A DNA stretch of 64,000 nucleotides, from positions 253,477 through 317,476 of the forward strand of contig JABACO010000040.1 in assembly GCA_013339895.1 (NCBI GenBank), written 5' to 3'. The notes under the pieces are model-generated. The model saw only the letters and a program-made list of their open reading frames with translations. It was not told the origin of the DNA and ran no database searches. Position 1 is the first letter of the stretch. Every line of letters starts with the position of its first letter. Position numbers and translations under genes: made by a program. Positions 1 through 12,836 of this stretch are shown here, piece after piece. This stretch comes from Ephydatia muelleri (lineage: Eukaryota > Porifera > Demospongiae > Spongillida > Spongillidae).

Positions 1-1828
1 TCAAGCCAACTGTATGTCGGCTAGTGTTGCCCTTCTGACAGAGCTGTCTCTGTGATGGGCAGGGAGTGTGATCTTGTTGTGACACTTTGGGTGTCTTTCC
101 TCTTGTGCCTGGGTAGCATTCTGTATGTGCATGTGGTGATTAATTAGAATATCAAGCCAACTGTATGTCGGCTAGTGTTGCCCTTCTGACAGAGCTGTCT
201 CTGTGGTGGGCAGGGAGTGTGATCTTGTTGTGACGCTTTGGGTGTCTTTCCTCTTGTGCCTGGGTAGCATTCTGTATGTGCATGTGGTGATTAATTAGAA
301 TATCAAGCCAACTGTATGTCGGCTAGTGTTGCCTATCTGACAGAGCTGTCTCTGTGATGGGCAGGGAGTGTGATCTTGTTGTGACACTTTGGGTGTCTTT
401 CCTCTTGTGCCTGGGTAGCATTCTGTATGTGCATGTGGTGATTAATTAGAATATCAAGCCAACTGTATGTCGGCTAGTGTTGCCCTTCTGACAGAGCTGT
501 CTCTGTGGTGGGCAGGGAGTGTGATCTTGTTGTGACACTTTGGGTGTCTTTCCTCTTGTGCCTGGGTAGCATTCTGTATGTGCATGTGGTGATTAATTAG
601 AATATCAAGCCAACTGTATGTCGGCTAGTGTTGCCCTTCTGACAGAGCTGTCTCTGTGGTGGGCAGGGAGTGTGATCTTGTTGTGACACTTTGGGTGTCT
701 TTCCTCTTGTGCCTGGGTAGCATTCTGTATGTGCATGTGGTGATTAATTAGAATATCAAGCCAACTGTATGTCGGCTAGTGTTGCCCTTCTGACAGAGCT
801 GTCTCTGTGATGGGCAGGGAGTGTGATCTTGTTGTGACACTTTGGGTGTCTTTCCTCTTGTGCCTGGGTAGCATTCTGTATGTGCATGTGGTGATTAATT
901 AGAATATCAAGCCAACTGTATGTCGGCTAGTGTTGCCCTTCTGACAGAGCTGTCTCTGTGATGGGCAGGGAGTGTGATCTTGTTGTGACACTTTGGGTGT
1001 CTTTCCTCTTGTGCCTGGGTAGCATTCTGTATGTGCATGTGGTGATTAATTAGAATATCAAGCCAACTGTATGTCGGCTAGTGTTGCCCTTCTGACAGAG
1101 CTGTCTCTGTGATGGGCAGGGAGTGTGATCTTGTTGTGACACTTTGGGTGTCTTTCCTCTTGTGCCTGTGTAGCATTCTGTATGTGCATGTGGTGATTAA
1201 TTAGAATATCAAGCCAACTGTATGTCGGCTAGTGTTGCCCTTCTGACAGAGCTGTCTCTGTGGTGGGCAGGGAGTGTGATCTTGTTGTGACACTTTGGGT
1301 GTCTTTCCTCTTGTGCCTGGGTAGCATTCTGTATGTGCATGTGGTGATTAATTAGAATATCAAGCCAACTGTATGTCGGCTAGTGTTGCCCTTCTGACAG
1401 AGCTGTCTCTGTGATGGGCAGGGAGTGTGATCTTGTTGTGACACTTTGGGTGTCTTTCCTCTTGTGCCTGGGTAGCATTCTGTATGTGCATGTGGTGATT
1501 AATTAGAATATCAAGCCAACTGTATGTCGGCTAGTGTTGCCCTTCTGACAGAGCTGTCTCTGTGATGGGCAGGGAGTGTGATCTTGTTGTGACACTTTGG
1601 GTGTCTTTCCTCTTGTGCCTGTGTAGCATTCTGTATGTGCATGTGGTGATTAATTAGAATATCAAGCCAACTGTATGTCGGCTAGTGTTGCCCTTCTGAC
1701 AGAGCTGTCTCTGTGATGGGCAGGGAGTGTGATCTTGTTGTGACACTTTGGGTGTCTTTCCTCTTGTGCCTGGGTAGCATTCTGTATGTGCATGTGGTGA
1801 TTAATTAGAATATCAAGCCAACTGTATG
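1..1828. repeat. 151-bp tandem satellite, 12 full copies plus a partial 13th
   Basis: A 151-bp unit starting TCAAGCCAACTGTATGTCGG repeats without spacing at 1, 152, 303, 454 and so on to 1662, and breaks off after 16 bp at 1813-1828. Copies differ at only a few sites: GTGATGG versus GTGGTGG near base 53 of the unit, CCTGTGTAG in copies 8 and 11, GACGC in copy 2 and CCTATC in copy 3. The near-identity suggests recent expansion or gene conversion. The array runs off the left edge, so its true size is unknown. No long ORF runs through it. Confidence 0.97.
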
Positions 1829-4800
1829 GAACTGTTTGAACTATCCTTGGTATTAGAGCAGAGAGTCATGTGACTATGGTGGGTGTGGTCAGGTCAGGTA
1901 AGCCGATAACTAAACGTATATGTATTGTGTGCATGTGTACTGAGTCAGGAGTTGTTTGAACTATCCTTGGTATTAGATGTCCTGCACACTTGGTATTTTC
2001 CAACCATGTCAGGGTGATGGTTCATGTGACCATGGTGGGTGTGGTCATACATCGGGTAAGCTAAGGTTCAATTACCAATTTTCTCTGTCTCACACACATG
2101 CACTTTCTTGGTTCTGCAGGAATTGTATCTGTACCTTCCTCTGTCGTCCCCAGCAGCAAGCTTGAATTTGACTGGTGCTTTATTTTTTACACGTGTACGT
2201 AATTCGTAATTGTAAACATGTTGCTGTTATATTGATTGATTTGGAACCAGCGGGGCACGATGAGCCAATCACTCGTTTTAACGCGCGTGATGCACCTTAA
2301 GGGGGGTAACAAGTGCTACAATGTACTAACGATAACATCACTAGAAAGCGCGGGTGAACACTTCGCTCTCTAGTTTATATATTAAGTTACGATCACAGTT
2401 TGCAGACGGGGGCGTGGCATGTAAACATCGGGACTAGGAAAAGATTTTGGTTGCGAATACATGACGTCCATCAGCTAATGTCGTTCCTTATTATTGGAAC
2501 TGCATGCTTCTCGGGCTAGGCCACTGCCCGTGCCTTGCATCATTCATCGAGATATCGATGCTTATATATAAGCAGCAGAGCCAATTATCGTATAACTGCA
2601 TCATAATTATTATAATTATTGTATTGGCGGTGCTGTACTTGTACGTATGTAGTTGCTTTTGTGCATATATAAGCAGCTGTACATATGTAGTTGCTTTGGT
2701 GCATATATAAGCAGCAGAGCCAATATTATCGTATAACTGCATCATAATTATTATGATTATTGTATCGGCGGTGCTGTACATATTATGTAGTTGCTTTGGT
2801 GCATGTTGCATGGGGCTGTCAGCTAATTAATAAAAGCGTCATATCACCATTCAATGTTCAACTCAAGTTCATCGTATCCCATGCATGCCTAGGTCGTAGC
2901 TGTCATGCTCAATTCACAGACACAGTACACTAGCTTAATATATATAATAATGATTATTATATATATAGTAGTGCTACATATATGTATAGTTCATATTTGC
3001 ATTGCTTGTAATTGTGTGCTACAATGTTATTACTGAGGACAATTTCAATTTTCACGTACATCAGGTGTATTTGGCTATCGAATTAAGTATAACAACTGAA
3101 TCTTGGACAGTACATTTTGTAAATAAAATATAAAATAATAAATACGGATATAATACCGATATATGTATATGCACGGATTGCATGCAGATCCTAGACTCTT
3201 TCATTTTCATTTTCACGGTGGGTAATCTAGTGACTGTATCGGACCGATGGGCCGGTGAACGTTACTAGTGATATAAGATAAGGAGATGGTATATATTAGT
3301 GCGCTCGCTGATACAATGTCGGTTAATCGAATAGTCTCATCTTGTAGTTTTATAGAGCACATTGACAAGTGGCATGTAGAATTGTACATGCCGCCTGTGA
3401 CATGTACAAGTCCAATATTTTAAATTAACAAAATAATTATCCCTCACGTGACCTAATCTTTTTTGGCGGTTAAAAAAAAAGGGGTGGATGTAGCCAGTAT
3501 ATTTCCAATGGTGAATTTAGGCTGGCACGAGTACAGTGTAGCTGTATTAGGAGCAATAAGGTTAGCCCGATCCTTATTCTAGTTACTATGTCTTTATTAA
3601 CGTTTCGCTTCTTTTTTCAGTTTAAGTCTCAGTTGTTGACAACGTCTTCTAGGTAAGAGAAGTGTACTTTAGTAGCCAAATTATCGTCGGATAGGATTTT
3701 CAAATGGATACCACACTGTAAGTTGGTATTTTTATTACGGTTTGTGTTCTACATGTATTAGCAGCAGTGTGACGCGTCTTACGCCAATAAAGGTTAGTAT
3801 ACATTCTCCTAAACCACATTGCTTCCGTACTCCCTGATCCGAACAATGGCAATGTCATGAGCGTATCAAGTTATCTGGTAAGTCATTTGTGTAGCATTCA
3901 ACATTACATTGTGGTGCTTAGTGTTCTGCAGGCGTTCGAGGACATCATACGGATATAACAGGTTGGATTTGAGAATGTATTTCAATAGGTCTATTCGTAT
4001 GATGTGTTATTGTTTTAATACAGAGAGCAAAAAGGAATCGTACGCTGACATTATTTGATGCCTGTTTATGTTGTTAACTTTTTAATCCTATCTTAGGTCA
4101 TCCTTCTGAAGTCACGCAGGCCTGAATGTACAATTCTTATGCATACATGTATATGCTTTTCCAAGTTATATGTGTATTTAAATATCAAAATTAAACATCA
4201 TTTAACTATTAATAATGAGTTCAGGGACTGGGGCGGGGCTAGCTTGGATGCTGTTTATTGATTTTGATAAACCTTAAATTAATTAATTAACGACACATTT
4301 GAATGACAACTACAGTGGGGACGAGAGAAATCACGATGAAACAACGTAAGCTCGCGGTATTGTTCACGTACTCGCGCGGATGAATGTCACGGCCCGCAAT
4401 ACTGTTCGTGAGTAATCGGTCCGAACGCGGGTAGGTGAGCCTGAATCCAACGTAATCCGTCACGTCAGGGTTACAAATGAATTTACGTGACGTTACGGGC
4501 CCGCAGCAGGGCAGTCGAATTGCTGTGACTGGACATTGACATATCTAGGTACGAGTATGCATATTGGTCCGCACACGTGCATGTCTGGATATGTATCTGC
4601 ATACCATGGCGTGAGCAAACTCTGCATATTACTGCATACGATACTATGTCACGCAGTGCTAGGCCCTACCAGCCGAGATCAGCATAATAATATGCATGAT
4701 CCCCACTTTTGAAGTAATTGATCTATTATGGGCTCGAGCCTCGACTCGAGTTGTGAACATTCAAATTTCAGTACACGAGTATGACACGCGTGATTATGAC

Positions 4801-5183
4801 GCGGGAAGAGCGAGGGTTTCAATGTATTAGACAGATTTGCGGGAAAAACAGAAGAATTTATGTTGATGTAAATTCACTGTTGGTAACAAAGTGATCTATA
4901 GAACATCCTTTTTTTTTAACAGAACGATATGCATGGCTCTCGAAATATTCTGACCCCCCCCCCCCCCCCCCCCCCTCCCCTTTGCATGCCCTACCATCAA
5001 TACTACCATGGCTACTGCTATTGAGTGGTAGATCAATCAGCCCATCCGTCATCCTACCTTGAGAGAGCATTGAACAGCATCAAAACTTGTTGGGTGTAGC
5101 CAGACAGGGGACACTAAGGGCCAAACTACATTGAATTAAGCTGTTTAAGCAGTGAGAAACTAGCTGTATTGTCAAGGTGGTAA
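1829..5183. other. Spacer with no recognisable gene
   Basis: AT-rich non-coding sequence. A 25-bp string beginning TGTTTGAACTATCCTTGG occurs at 1833 and again at 1953, and a CATGTGAC(T/C)ATGGTGGG block at about 1868 and 2022, so the first 300 bp look like a decayed direct repeat. A short AT palindrome (TATATATAATAATGATTATT) lies near 2940-2966 and a C22 tract at 4954-4975. The small ORFs here have no recognisable domain. Confidence 0.5.
2560..2815. repeat. Local direct repeat, about 80 bp duplicated at 141-bp spacing
   Basis: The block at 2560-2640 (beginning GCTTATATATAAGCAGCAGA, ending GGCGGTGCTGTAC) returns with few changes at 2701-2780. Between and after them a shorter string TATGTAGTTGCTTTGGTGCA occurs about three times (near 2646, 2684 and 2785). 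The overlapping ORFs on both strands come only from this repetition. Confidence 0.85.
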
Positions 5184-5226
5184 TTATGGTGGCCAGGGCC
5201 GAAGGCCAGTTAGGGTTTAGGGTTCA
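5184..5226. other. GNC-loop hairpin followed by telomere-like TTTAGGG units
   Basis: A small inverted repeat GGCCGAAGGCC is followed directly by GTTAGGGTTTAGGGTTC. A similar pairing, with hairpin GCGCCTTCGGCGC followed by CCCTAAACCCTAAA, occurs at 21018-21048 with the telomere-like part in the opposite orientation. The function is unknown. Confidence 0.45.
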
Positions 5227-5447
5227 CAACGCATCGAAGACAAACTCGAATCCGATCTCAATATCCAACCATCTTGAAAGAAAACGTTTTTAAATAAAAA
5301 GCCACGACTTGTTGTAGTAACATCTGAACCATAGTATTCCCCCAAAGCAATCTAAACCTACCTTCATTTGTTATATTCACATCATTTATGTAAGTGTGGG
5401 GACCCGAAAAGTGGTCCCAAGGTACATTTGTAACTCCTACACCCTTA

Positions 5448-5485
5448 GTCTGGGGACCAGATACCTCGCAGTCTGGTCCCCAGAC
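5448..5485. other. Perfect 14-bp inverted repeat (hairpin)
   Basis: GTCTGGGGACCAGA at 5448-5461 is the exact reverse complement of 5472-5485, with a 10-base loop. A run of C and CCCTCC follows. It could be a hairpin transposon core or cruciform; no role is visible. Confidence 0.7.
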
Positions 5486-5489
5486 CCCC

Positions 5490-7168
5490 CCCTCCCCCTC
5501 CCTTTACCCTGGGCAGGTGCATATGGATGCCTACAGTCTACAGCCATGCAGTCATGTTGAAATTTGACAGCACGGCCATATAATGTACTGGAACCATCCA
5601 CATGTACATGTACAGAGTACAAACTTGAAGGCAGACCAACAGCCATTGAGTAATCGTTGATGTTGAGTGTACTACATATGACATCCTCCAATTCAAAACA
5701 CACTACTGTAGAGGTCTGCAGTGACAACAGTGACATCTCATGCACTGAAGGGGCGTTTGCAACCACAACTGATAGTACAAAGGCTTTGATATCACAACTC
5801 AATAATATTGTGGTGGTGATAATATTATCCATTTACAAACTCTTATCTTGATGGCTGCTGACAGGATACCACTGTGCATTCCCTGAAAAACAGATGCACA
5901 TAAAACGTTTGCCTTACAGATGTGTGCTCTTCTTACCTATGTGGCCTCAATATTATACAGATCATTGAAATGGTTGCTCAGTTGTCTGCTGCTTCTGATC
6001 CTGTTTCAGGTCATGCTGAATCTGTGGTGTAAAGACAGAGCCTGCTACATCCTGAATGTCAAAACAGCAACATCCAGTTTACTATATTCACTGTAATTTG
6101 TTTATCTAGCATGTGACTTGCTGGGGCCTGTCTAGCCTGGAATTCCCCCTTCACTTGGCTAGTCCAGGTTGGTCTAGTGGCCCAAGTAGCACCTCCAGCA
6201 TGCAACTAGTGTATGTGGGGGTGGAGGGGGGAGGAGCCAGTGCTCATGCGTCTCACAAGCACAAGTCCTAAGGGTACTCTGCCTTAGTCTTGGTCCCAGA
6301 CCCAGTCCACCACAGCAGCAGATGGATTATATCACTGCTACATTCGACCTAGTTTGAGTGTAGTGGTGATGTATTCCATCTGGTGCTGTAGTGAACTTAG
6401 CCTGGGATACATGTAGGTACTACTCCTGCTTGGCCCCTTCTTGTCCATGGCTACAGATCAAAATCACAATGCATGGCATTGAGTTTTTAGGTATGTAACA
6501 GGGAAGTAAGGAGACTCATCTATGTACATGTACAGTACTTTCACACCAATTGTTCGAGACCATATTCAATCTTAACACTATATTTCACAAATCCAATAGT
6601 TTCCTTTTAAATGAGGAGTTTGTGTATAAAAGGAGCTTTGGAACCAAACTTTCGGCAGGCCATGCAGCTGAAATGACTGCATAAATTAAAAATGGCGGCA
6701 CTATGATATTTACGCATTGGGCTTGGCAACAACTGTGAACAAGATATCTTCACTCATCTTGAATTGCATATCATTATATACAAATTTCATTAATAGTTTA
6801 TTGCAACTACGCACATGCACAGCTTGATGTTAATAACACTAAGTTAACAAAATATTGATCACTTGCTCTCTTGTAATGGCAACCTCAACGTCAGACGACA
6901 GTCACTCTATGTAGTCACGTGTGTACATGTATGTGCTGTGTCTGTTTAGGGTCACTGCATTTCTGTATATTGGGAAATATGCATACTTTTTCAGGGTGAT
7001 CACCACAGTTGCTATTCAGAGATTGTATCTGTGTGTGTGTGGGTTTGTGTATCTGTGTGGGTGTGTTTGTGGGTGCATTGGGTGATTGCATCCTATGTGT
7101 GATAAACCTATCTTATATGTGATATGCATTTATGCATTCCTGTCAGCAATTCAGGGTGATCACCACAG
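5490..7168. other. Spacer with no supported gene
   Basis: A 131-codon minus-strand frame (5437-5832) has no recognisable motif and lies partly over low-complexity sequence, so it is not called. TTCAGGGTGATCACCACAG occurs at about 6992 and again at 7151, the second copy abutting the exon called at 7169. Confidence 0.4.
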
Positions 7169-7588
7169 CTGCTTTTCGGGAGAGTCCCTGTCGGCAGCCA
7201 GGTTACGTTTCAAAGAAGAAGCCTCACTATACACGCAGCCATAAAAGCATATGAGGGTGCACTAAAAACCCTCTACAAAGCGGCTGATTCATTCCATCTT
7301 GTATGCAACATGGACAATACATATCATGTTCATGTATACATATTTGTTCTTCCAGTGCCGAGACACCTACTGGGTGGAGTCGTTTAACCACCAGCTTCTC
7401 ACCTACCTGCCCAAGAGGATCCACTTCCACACCAAGACATTTGAAATGAGTATGAACTTGTCTGTGATGGATTGGGTGAGTGCCCTACTTGTAATGTATA
7501 CGCGATTGAATAACATAACCACATTATGCAGAATGAAAACTCTCAAAGGGTGGCTACAAGTCATCATGAATACACCGATGTTCGCTGA
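7169..7588 (+). pseudogene. Three-exon remnant of a transposase-like family
   Basis: Exon 1 (about 7169-7300) reads through AIKAYEGALKTLYKAADSFHL and ends at GTATGC. Exon 2 (7356-7475), after TTCTTCCAG, is exactly 40 codons with CRDTYWVESFNHQLLTYLPK near its start and MDW at its end, then GTGAGT. Exon 3 starts at 7532 after TTATGCAG and continues NENSQRVATS. Both introns are phase 0 and only 55 and 56 bp. The pattern (C-x6-ESFN ... PKRIHF ... LDWNEN ... R) matches an uncharacterised protein family seen repeatedly in cnidarian, lancelet and other invertebrate genomes, probably transposon-derived; this match is from memory. Exon 3 meets a TGA at 7586-7588 after 18 codons, so this is either a truncated or dead copy, or an unseen donor precedes the stop. 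The 5' end was not found. Confidence 0.6.
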
Positions 7589-9496
7589 CCAGACCATCAC
7601 TCCACATACGATGCAAACCAAACCAGTACAAGTGATTGACTGTACTAGTGCTCATTTGGCCGAATAGAAAAGACACAGAAATGAAACCAAAGGTATAGGA
7701 TCGATGACAATCCAGTCATGAAAGACATCGAAATTTGGCACTCTAACCTATACCTACATGTATGTGTCGTTTTGTGGATGTAGCTAGGTGCATGTGACCT
7801 TAGGAGCCATGCTCACCTTTCAATAGTAAAAGCTCACAGCGCTTGTAACAGTGATTAGTATATGTTAAAAACATGCACTACTCGGTTTCAATCTGAATAA
7901 TGGTACAAACGTACATGTACATCAGCTGTACATGTACTGGAACTGTAAAGCACACCATCTAGTATGCAGTGCGATCAAGCACTAAGAAGTAATATATCTG
8001 CCAGTCGTAAAAACGACACAGACAGAAAGGCTGTGTGAGAATCCAAAAATCCTACAAAACTTCGCCATGCCAGAGGATGTTGAGCTCACGCGTTTCCAGT
8101 TGGAACCAATCGTCTTTTATACGCGTATTTTCGCATTGATCGGCGTGCATGTGCTGCGTCCTGCACTACTATTTACGTCACGTCTCCTCCTTTAAGCCTA
8201 GGTCAGATGTCACCTTCTTCCCCCCCCCCCCTGCTCCATCAGCCACACTTCCCCCCTTTCACAATGTGTGTCCTAGCCTGGAGGTGTTCTTTCATTTGCT
8301 AGACCAAAATGTAATGCACACTCCCCTTCAATTGCCCCTGGTTGTCTCACCATCCCACAACCAACCCTCTCTCCACCATCCCATCACAACCAACCCTCCC
8401 CATCACACCAACCTAACTCACACTCTCATTCTAACCTCCATCAGGTTCCAGAACCAAATCTTGCCATCCTCTGCTCCACACCCCTACCTAGGGATAGACC
8501 ATATCACACATCACACATCTCCTCACAGATACTAGTGTACACAAAGCCATAATGCATGCACATGTGCACTACACCCACTCATGCACACATCCCATACATG
8601 TACTGTATGTATACACACACTCTTCCTCTCTCTTACTCATTGAGCAGTTCTCCATTGTTCCTGTCCAGCAGTCTGATCTCATCCAGGGATGAAGCCAAAA
8701 CACAGTGACCATCTCAAGAGGAAGACAAACTGGTCATTGGATCTGAGGGGATGGGAAAGAAAAGGCGAGAAATCCCCATCAATGAAGAAGCAAGAGATAA
8801 TGAAATCCCCCATCAATGGGGAATGAGGGACTTCCCCTTTCAGTGATCTTATGTCCATAGTTTCTGTACCATTCTACACAAAGCCATGAGCCATGCACAT
8901 GACCACTGATGATAGGCCATGAGCTATGCCCACACTTATGAATTCCACACTTATAGCTACACAGCATGGCATGCATGGATGGGACACACATGGCATCAGG
9001 AACGTGTTTGTCACATGCACCACATGTATCAAGCTGACTGCATGCTGTTTGGGGCTGGCCCCCTGATGAAAGTATTGTCTTTATGTTAGCAAAGAGGCCC
9101 CAAACAACAATGGACAGGAACCAAAGCATTATGTGCCCCCTGTTCTACGTGGGGTAGCATTGGGAGGGGGTAGGGAGGGTAAGTGGGAGGGGACAACACC
9201 TTGGTATCATCAACAGCACATCAAGGTCACTCCACACTGCATTACAGTGTGCATTGCTGTACAGGCCAAGTTTGGAGACTGCCTGCACATGGAATCCATC
9301 ACAATTGAGCACTTCCCAACGTAAAGTGCCGGCTGGTCATAAAGGCACTGCATGTACATGCCTAAAAAGTGATCACTTAAGGATTGTTTTTGCCCTATTA
9401 TGGAAGTGGCTACAATACAAATGGGTGGTGTGAATGTGTGTAGAGTGTAAGTGGCATCAATTGGGACTGTCTAGATCTGCAACCAAGATGGAGAAG
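7589..9496. other. Spacer with no supported gene
   Basis: The plus-strand frame at 8149-8535 is a C-rich low-complexity translation and the minus frame at 8779-9129 shows no domain. A C12 run lies at 8220-8231. Short CATGTACATGTA-type palindromes are scattered, as they are throughout the window. Confidence 0.4.
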
Positions 9497-9510
9497 TGAC
9501 CACCATACCC

Positions 9511-9662
9511 AGGTATGGTGGTCACCTGGGTATGGTGGTCACCTGGGTATGGTGGTCACCTGGGTATGGTGGTCGACTGGGTATGGTGGTCACCTAGGTA
9601 TGGTGGTCACCTGGGTATGGTGGTCACCTGAGTATGGTGGTCACCTGGGTATGGTGGTCACC
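9511..9662 (+). repeat. 17-bp minisatellite, about 9 copies
   Basis: The unit GGGTATGGTGGTCACCT repeats head to tail with single-base variants (TCGACT and TCACCTA forms). One unit in reverse orientation (GTGACCACCATACCCAG) sits immediately before it at 9497-9510, making a palindrome at the array edge. Confidence 0.93.
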
Positions 9663-9669
9663 TGCACTG

Positions 9670-9905
9670 TGTAAAAAGGGTTGTTATACAGTACTGTATA
9701 ACGCGTGTATTCATGTGTTATGCACACGTTATACACGTGTTATCCGCATGTGTATAACTTTGCGTATGGATACTCTATACACAGTTGCGTATAACAACTA
9801 TAGTATAACACTGTGTATAACTTCTGTATAACATTTAGTATAACAATGAATAACAATATGTATAACAGTAGCAAAGAGTATAACACAGTGTATAACATAA
9901 TTATG
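9670..9905. repeat. TATAAC-rich subterminal block (left)
   Basis: About a dozen TATAAC or GTTATA hexamers in about 220 bp, most in contexts such as GTGTATAAC, CTGTATAAC and AGTATAAC, with irregular spacing. A matching block lies at 16055-16205. Such clusters at both ends resemble subterminal transposase-binding sites, but that role is inferred. Confidence 0.7.
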
Positions 9906-10700
9906 AATTTTGAATTAGTCCCTCATTTCCTGCATATCCTCGTTTCCAGGCCTCTTCTATAAAGTTATAAGCGAGTAAATAGAACGTATATACAGGGAAC
10001 AAAAAAAAATAATCAACAGAGAACGAGTTCATTCGGCGACGGTGAAGCATCCATGCAGGTGGAAAGGCCATCAGGAAAGTTCCGAGCGCGGTGGGCCCAA
10101 TTGTCTCTCCTTCCGTGGCGCCTTGTTTTGCTCTCCCGAGTGTGTCCAAAAACGCGTTTAGTTCCTCTTAGCATCGTCCCACTGTCCAGTTCCGACACGT
10201 TCAGTACATCCCTTTCTTGCATGATCTGTTACTTGTGCGGATCGCCGCTCCCATAGCTATAGTGTATAAAACTAAGACTAAAAACGCACGTACAACATTT
10301 TTGAAATCGAGCGCTTACCTAGTTGTGCTCTAATTGCCTGCCCTTCTTTTAAATCGGCTTCATTTCAGAGTCCGGTTGTAGTTCGCTATGCCAGCTACAT
10401 AGCAAAAATGATAGAACTCACACCTTTAACCGTCAACAAGTATACCTTCAACCTCTTCTATGCTGATATCCGAGACATCACTTCAGCGTTATGGATTCTG
10501 AGAACAAAGAATTCCCGTTACCAATACAAAGCCACACTGCTTACGCTTCTTGAGACTTCAGCTGATTCTCCTCAGTAGGAAGGAAAAAAAAAAAGAAGCC
10601 GATATAACGTTACTGTACCTGCACAGGAAGTGATGTCCTCTATCGAGTTGATGTTACAGCATCGCTTTGAGACAGTTTTGGTCGCAACCTCTCTTACTAA

Positions 10701-10952
10701 TTGTTATACATGTCCGCTACTGAAAATGATTCTCCTGCAGGAGTAGCATCGCCATGCTGCCTAGGACCTAAGGTTCGGCGCGGGTATCTTCGTCGTCATG
10801 GTACTAGTATATCGACTGATAGGTTCTGCTGTGACGCGATCGTTGCTCAGGGATCTGTTAGAGAAGAAACCTGGGAATTAGCAACTAGTCCCTCAATTTA
10901 CTTGAAGACCTACGCAAGATACTTCTTCTGGCTGATAGGAACGTACGGTTAG
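10701..10952 (+). CDS. Small ORF of 83 codons, unknown
   Basis: An open frame inside the composite element. It is not low-complexity, contains no recognised domain, transmembrane stretch or signal peptide, and no splice partners were found. It is listed only because it is the sole non-repetitive frame of any length in the 9906-11080 stretch. It may well be chance. Confidence 0.15.
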   Translation: MLYMSATENDSPAGVASPCCLGPKVRRGYLRRHGTSISTDRFCCDAIVAQGSVREETWELATSPSIYLKTYARYFFWLIGTYG

Positions 10953-11084
10953 TTGCAGTAGATTTCCCGACGATGACGCCATACCTGCATGTGGCTTTGA
11001 AGAGTCTACGCATGCGCGTTACATTCATTTGAAATGGAAGTCTCGTACGCTGTATTTGTTCCAAACTGGGGTTTCAAAAGCTAC

Positions 11085-11720
11085 TTATTACAGACATATG
11101 ACTTATTTGATGCACATCAGAATACTGGGTCTGGCCAATAACATGATTCTATTTGATGCACACCAGCCACTATGACTCTATTACATGCACACCAGGGACT
11201 GCCACTTAAAAAAATTCAATTCAATACAAACCTGTGTCTGGCCGCTATCCTGATTCTATTTGAAGCACACTGGGTGTGGTCGCTAACATGATTCTATCTG
11301 ATGCACACCAGGGATTCCACTACCATGACTTGATTTGTAGTTTTAACTATAGCTATGCTACCTGTCACTGTAGCAGTGTGCATCAGATAGAATCATATTA
11401 GCGGCCAGTCCGGTGTGCATCAAATAAAGTCATGCTATTGGCCAGTCTCTGGTGTGCAGCTGATAGGATTGTGGTATCGACCAGCTGACCCTGGTGAGCA
11501 TCAATTAGAAACATGTTAGCGACTTGACCCAGCCAGTGTGCATCAAATTGAATCTTATTAACTTTAGTGTAATAGTGTCTTGGTAGCGACCAGATACAAT
11601 CTGGATAGCCTGATGATTCAATCTGATGCACACAGGTCTGGCTGTGGCCACTATCCGGATTTCATTTGATGTACATGACTCTATCAGATGCACACCAGGG
11701 ACTGGTGATAGCATGATGTA
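11085..11720. repeat. Dispersed ~50-bp repeat in both orientations
   Basis: The core TCTATTTGATGCACACCAGG (with TCTATCTG variants) occurs several times forward between 11100 and 11310, several times reversed between 11375 and 11560 (CTGGTGTGCATCAAAT type), and forward again from 11610 to 11700. Intervening sequence (GGCCAATAACATGATTC type) is also shared. Together they make an imperfect inverted array. Confidence 0.75.
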
Positions 11721-12059
11721 TAGAAGTGTACTGGGTCATTGCTATAAGTACTCACAAACTTGCTTTTTTATAATGGTCATATGATATGGCCACACCCCTT
11801 TATGACATGTATGAATGTATATTAACATGACATGTACATATATGGAAAAGATCATTTACATCTCACAAGTGCAAGTTGACAACATTTACATGTACAGATG
11901 TAATAATACAACAAATACAAATAGTTCACATCAAATCTCCCAGTTTCCATCAATGTAAGGCTTGATCCTAGCAGGATAAAAATATATTAAGACATCACAC
12001 CATGCAAACATATCATACATACAATTTTGATGAAGACTACAGTATTGAAAATCTGGTTA

Positions 12060-12240
12060 CAATTTGTGCATGTGTGTGTAGATGTGAATGCATGTGTGCC
12101 ATGTACATGTACACACACATACACCACTAACACACACGTGTACACACAGACACACACTAACGCACACACTAATACACATACACACACATGTGTACATGTG
12201 TACACATATACACGTGTACACTAACACATTACTTATCAAG
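12060..12240. repeat. CA/TG-rich low-complexity block
   Basis: Irregular CACACA, TACACA and GTGTACAC runs. The frames open here on both strands are repeats of His/Thr or Cys/Val and are not genes. Confidence 0.85.
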
Positions 12241-12835
12241 CCTTGTAACTTCCCCAGGCTAAGTAGGTGTGTAGGTGTACGTACCCAGCCCCTAAGCTCC
12301 CCAGCTATATGCTTCTGTCAAAACGTGCCCAGTTGACTGATTGGGGGCCAGGGCAAGAACCCCTCTGAGCTGTGATTCTGCCAACCCCGACCTGTTGGCT
12401 GTGGGGAACTCCCGTGAGTGACGCTGGTTACCAGTTGGGAGTCCCTGTGGCCAAGCCATGCGTGGCTTGTTAGGTCATTTGGGGGAGACTCGGGGAGACA
12501 GGCACCAGATGGTGGCGTTGGCCACCCACTGAGTGACCTGCATACCAAGCCAGGACGCTGGCCCAGGCTTGGGTCCCCGAGTTAGAAGGTCAAGCCTAGT
12601 AGGGACCCACCCTGGCTGTATTTAATATTAATAGGCATGACAGTGATTAAGAAATACACAGAAGGGGTACAATGGTGATGCAGGGGTGGAGGGTGGGTGA
12701 TGTGAACCAACAAGCTCTCCTGAAGCACCGGGGAGTGCTGGGAGGCTGCCGCGGCATACAATGAACACATGCACCAAATGCACACATACATGTTCTCACT
12801 GACACACAGACACACATGTGCGCACCAGCGTGCGT

Positions 12836-12836
<1 letters not shown>

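Noticed and set aside
1-1828. CRISPR-like regular repeats
   Set aside because: The 151-bp units are contiguous with no unique spacers, and the window is eukaryotic; this is a satellite.
5437-5832. 131-codon minus-strand ORF
   Set aside because: No recognisable motif, overlaps a hairpin and C-rich sequence, and has an overlapping frame on the other strand.
8149-8535. 128-codon plus-strand ORF
   Set aside because: Pro/His/Ser-rich translation of CCACC/CATCC low-complexity sequence.
12250-12610. Resemblance of a G-rich block (GTGACGCTGGTTACCAGTTG) to the 3' region of the DIRS/Ngaro-type elements
   Set aside because: Similarity is short and loose, with no recombinase motif nearby; not enough to call a third copy.
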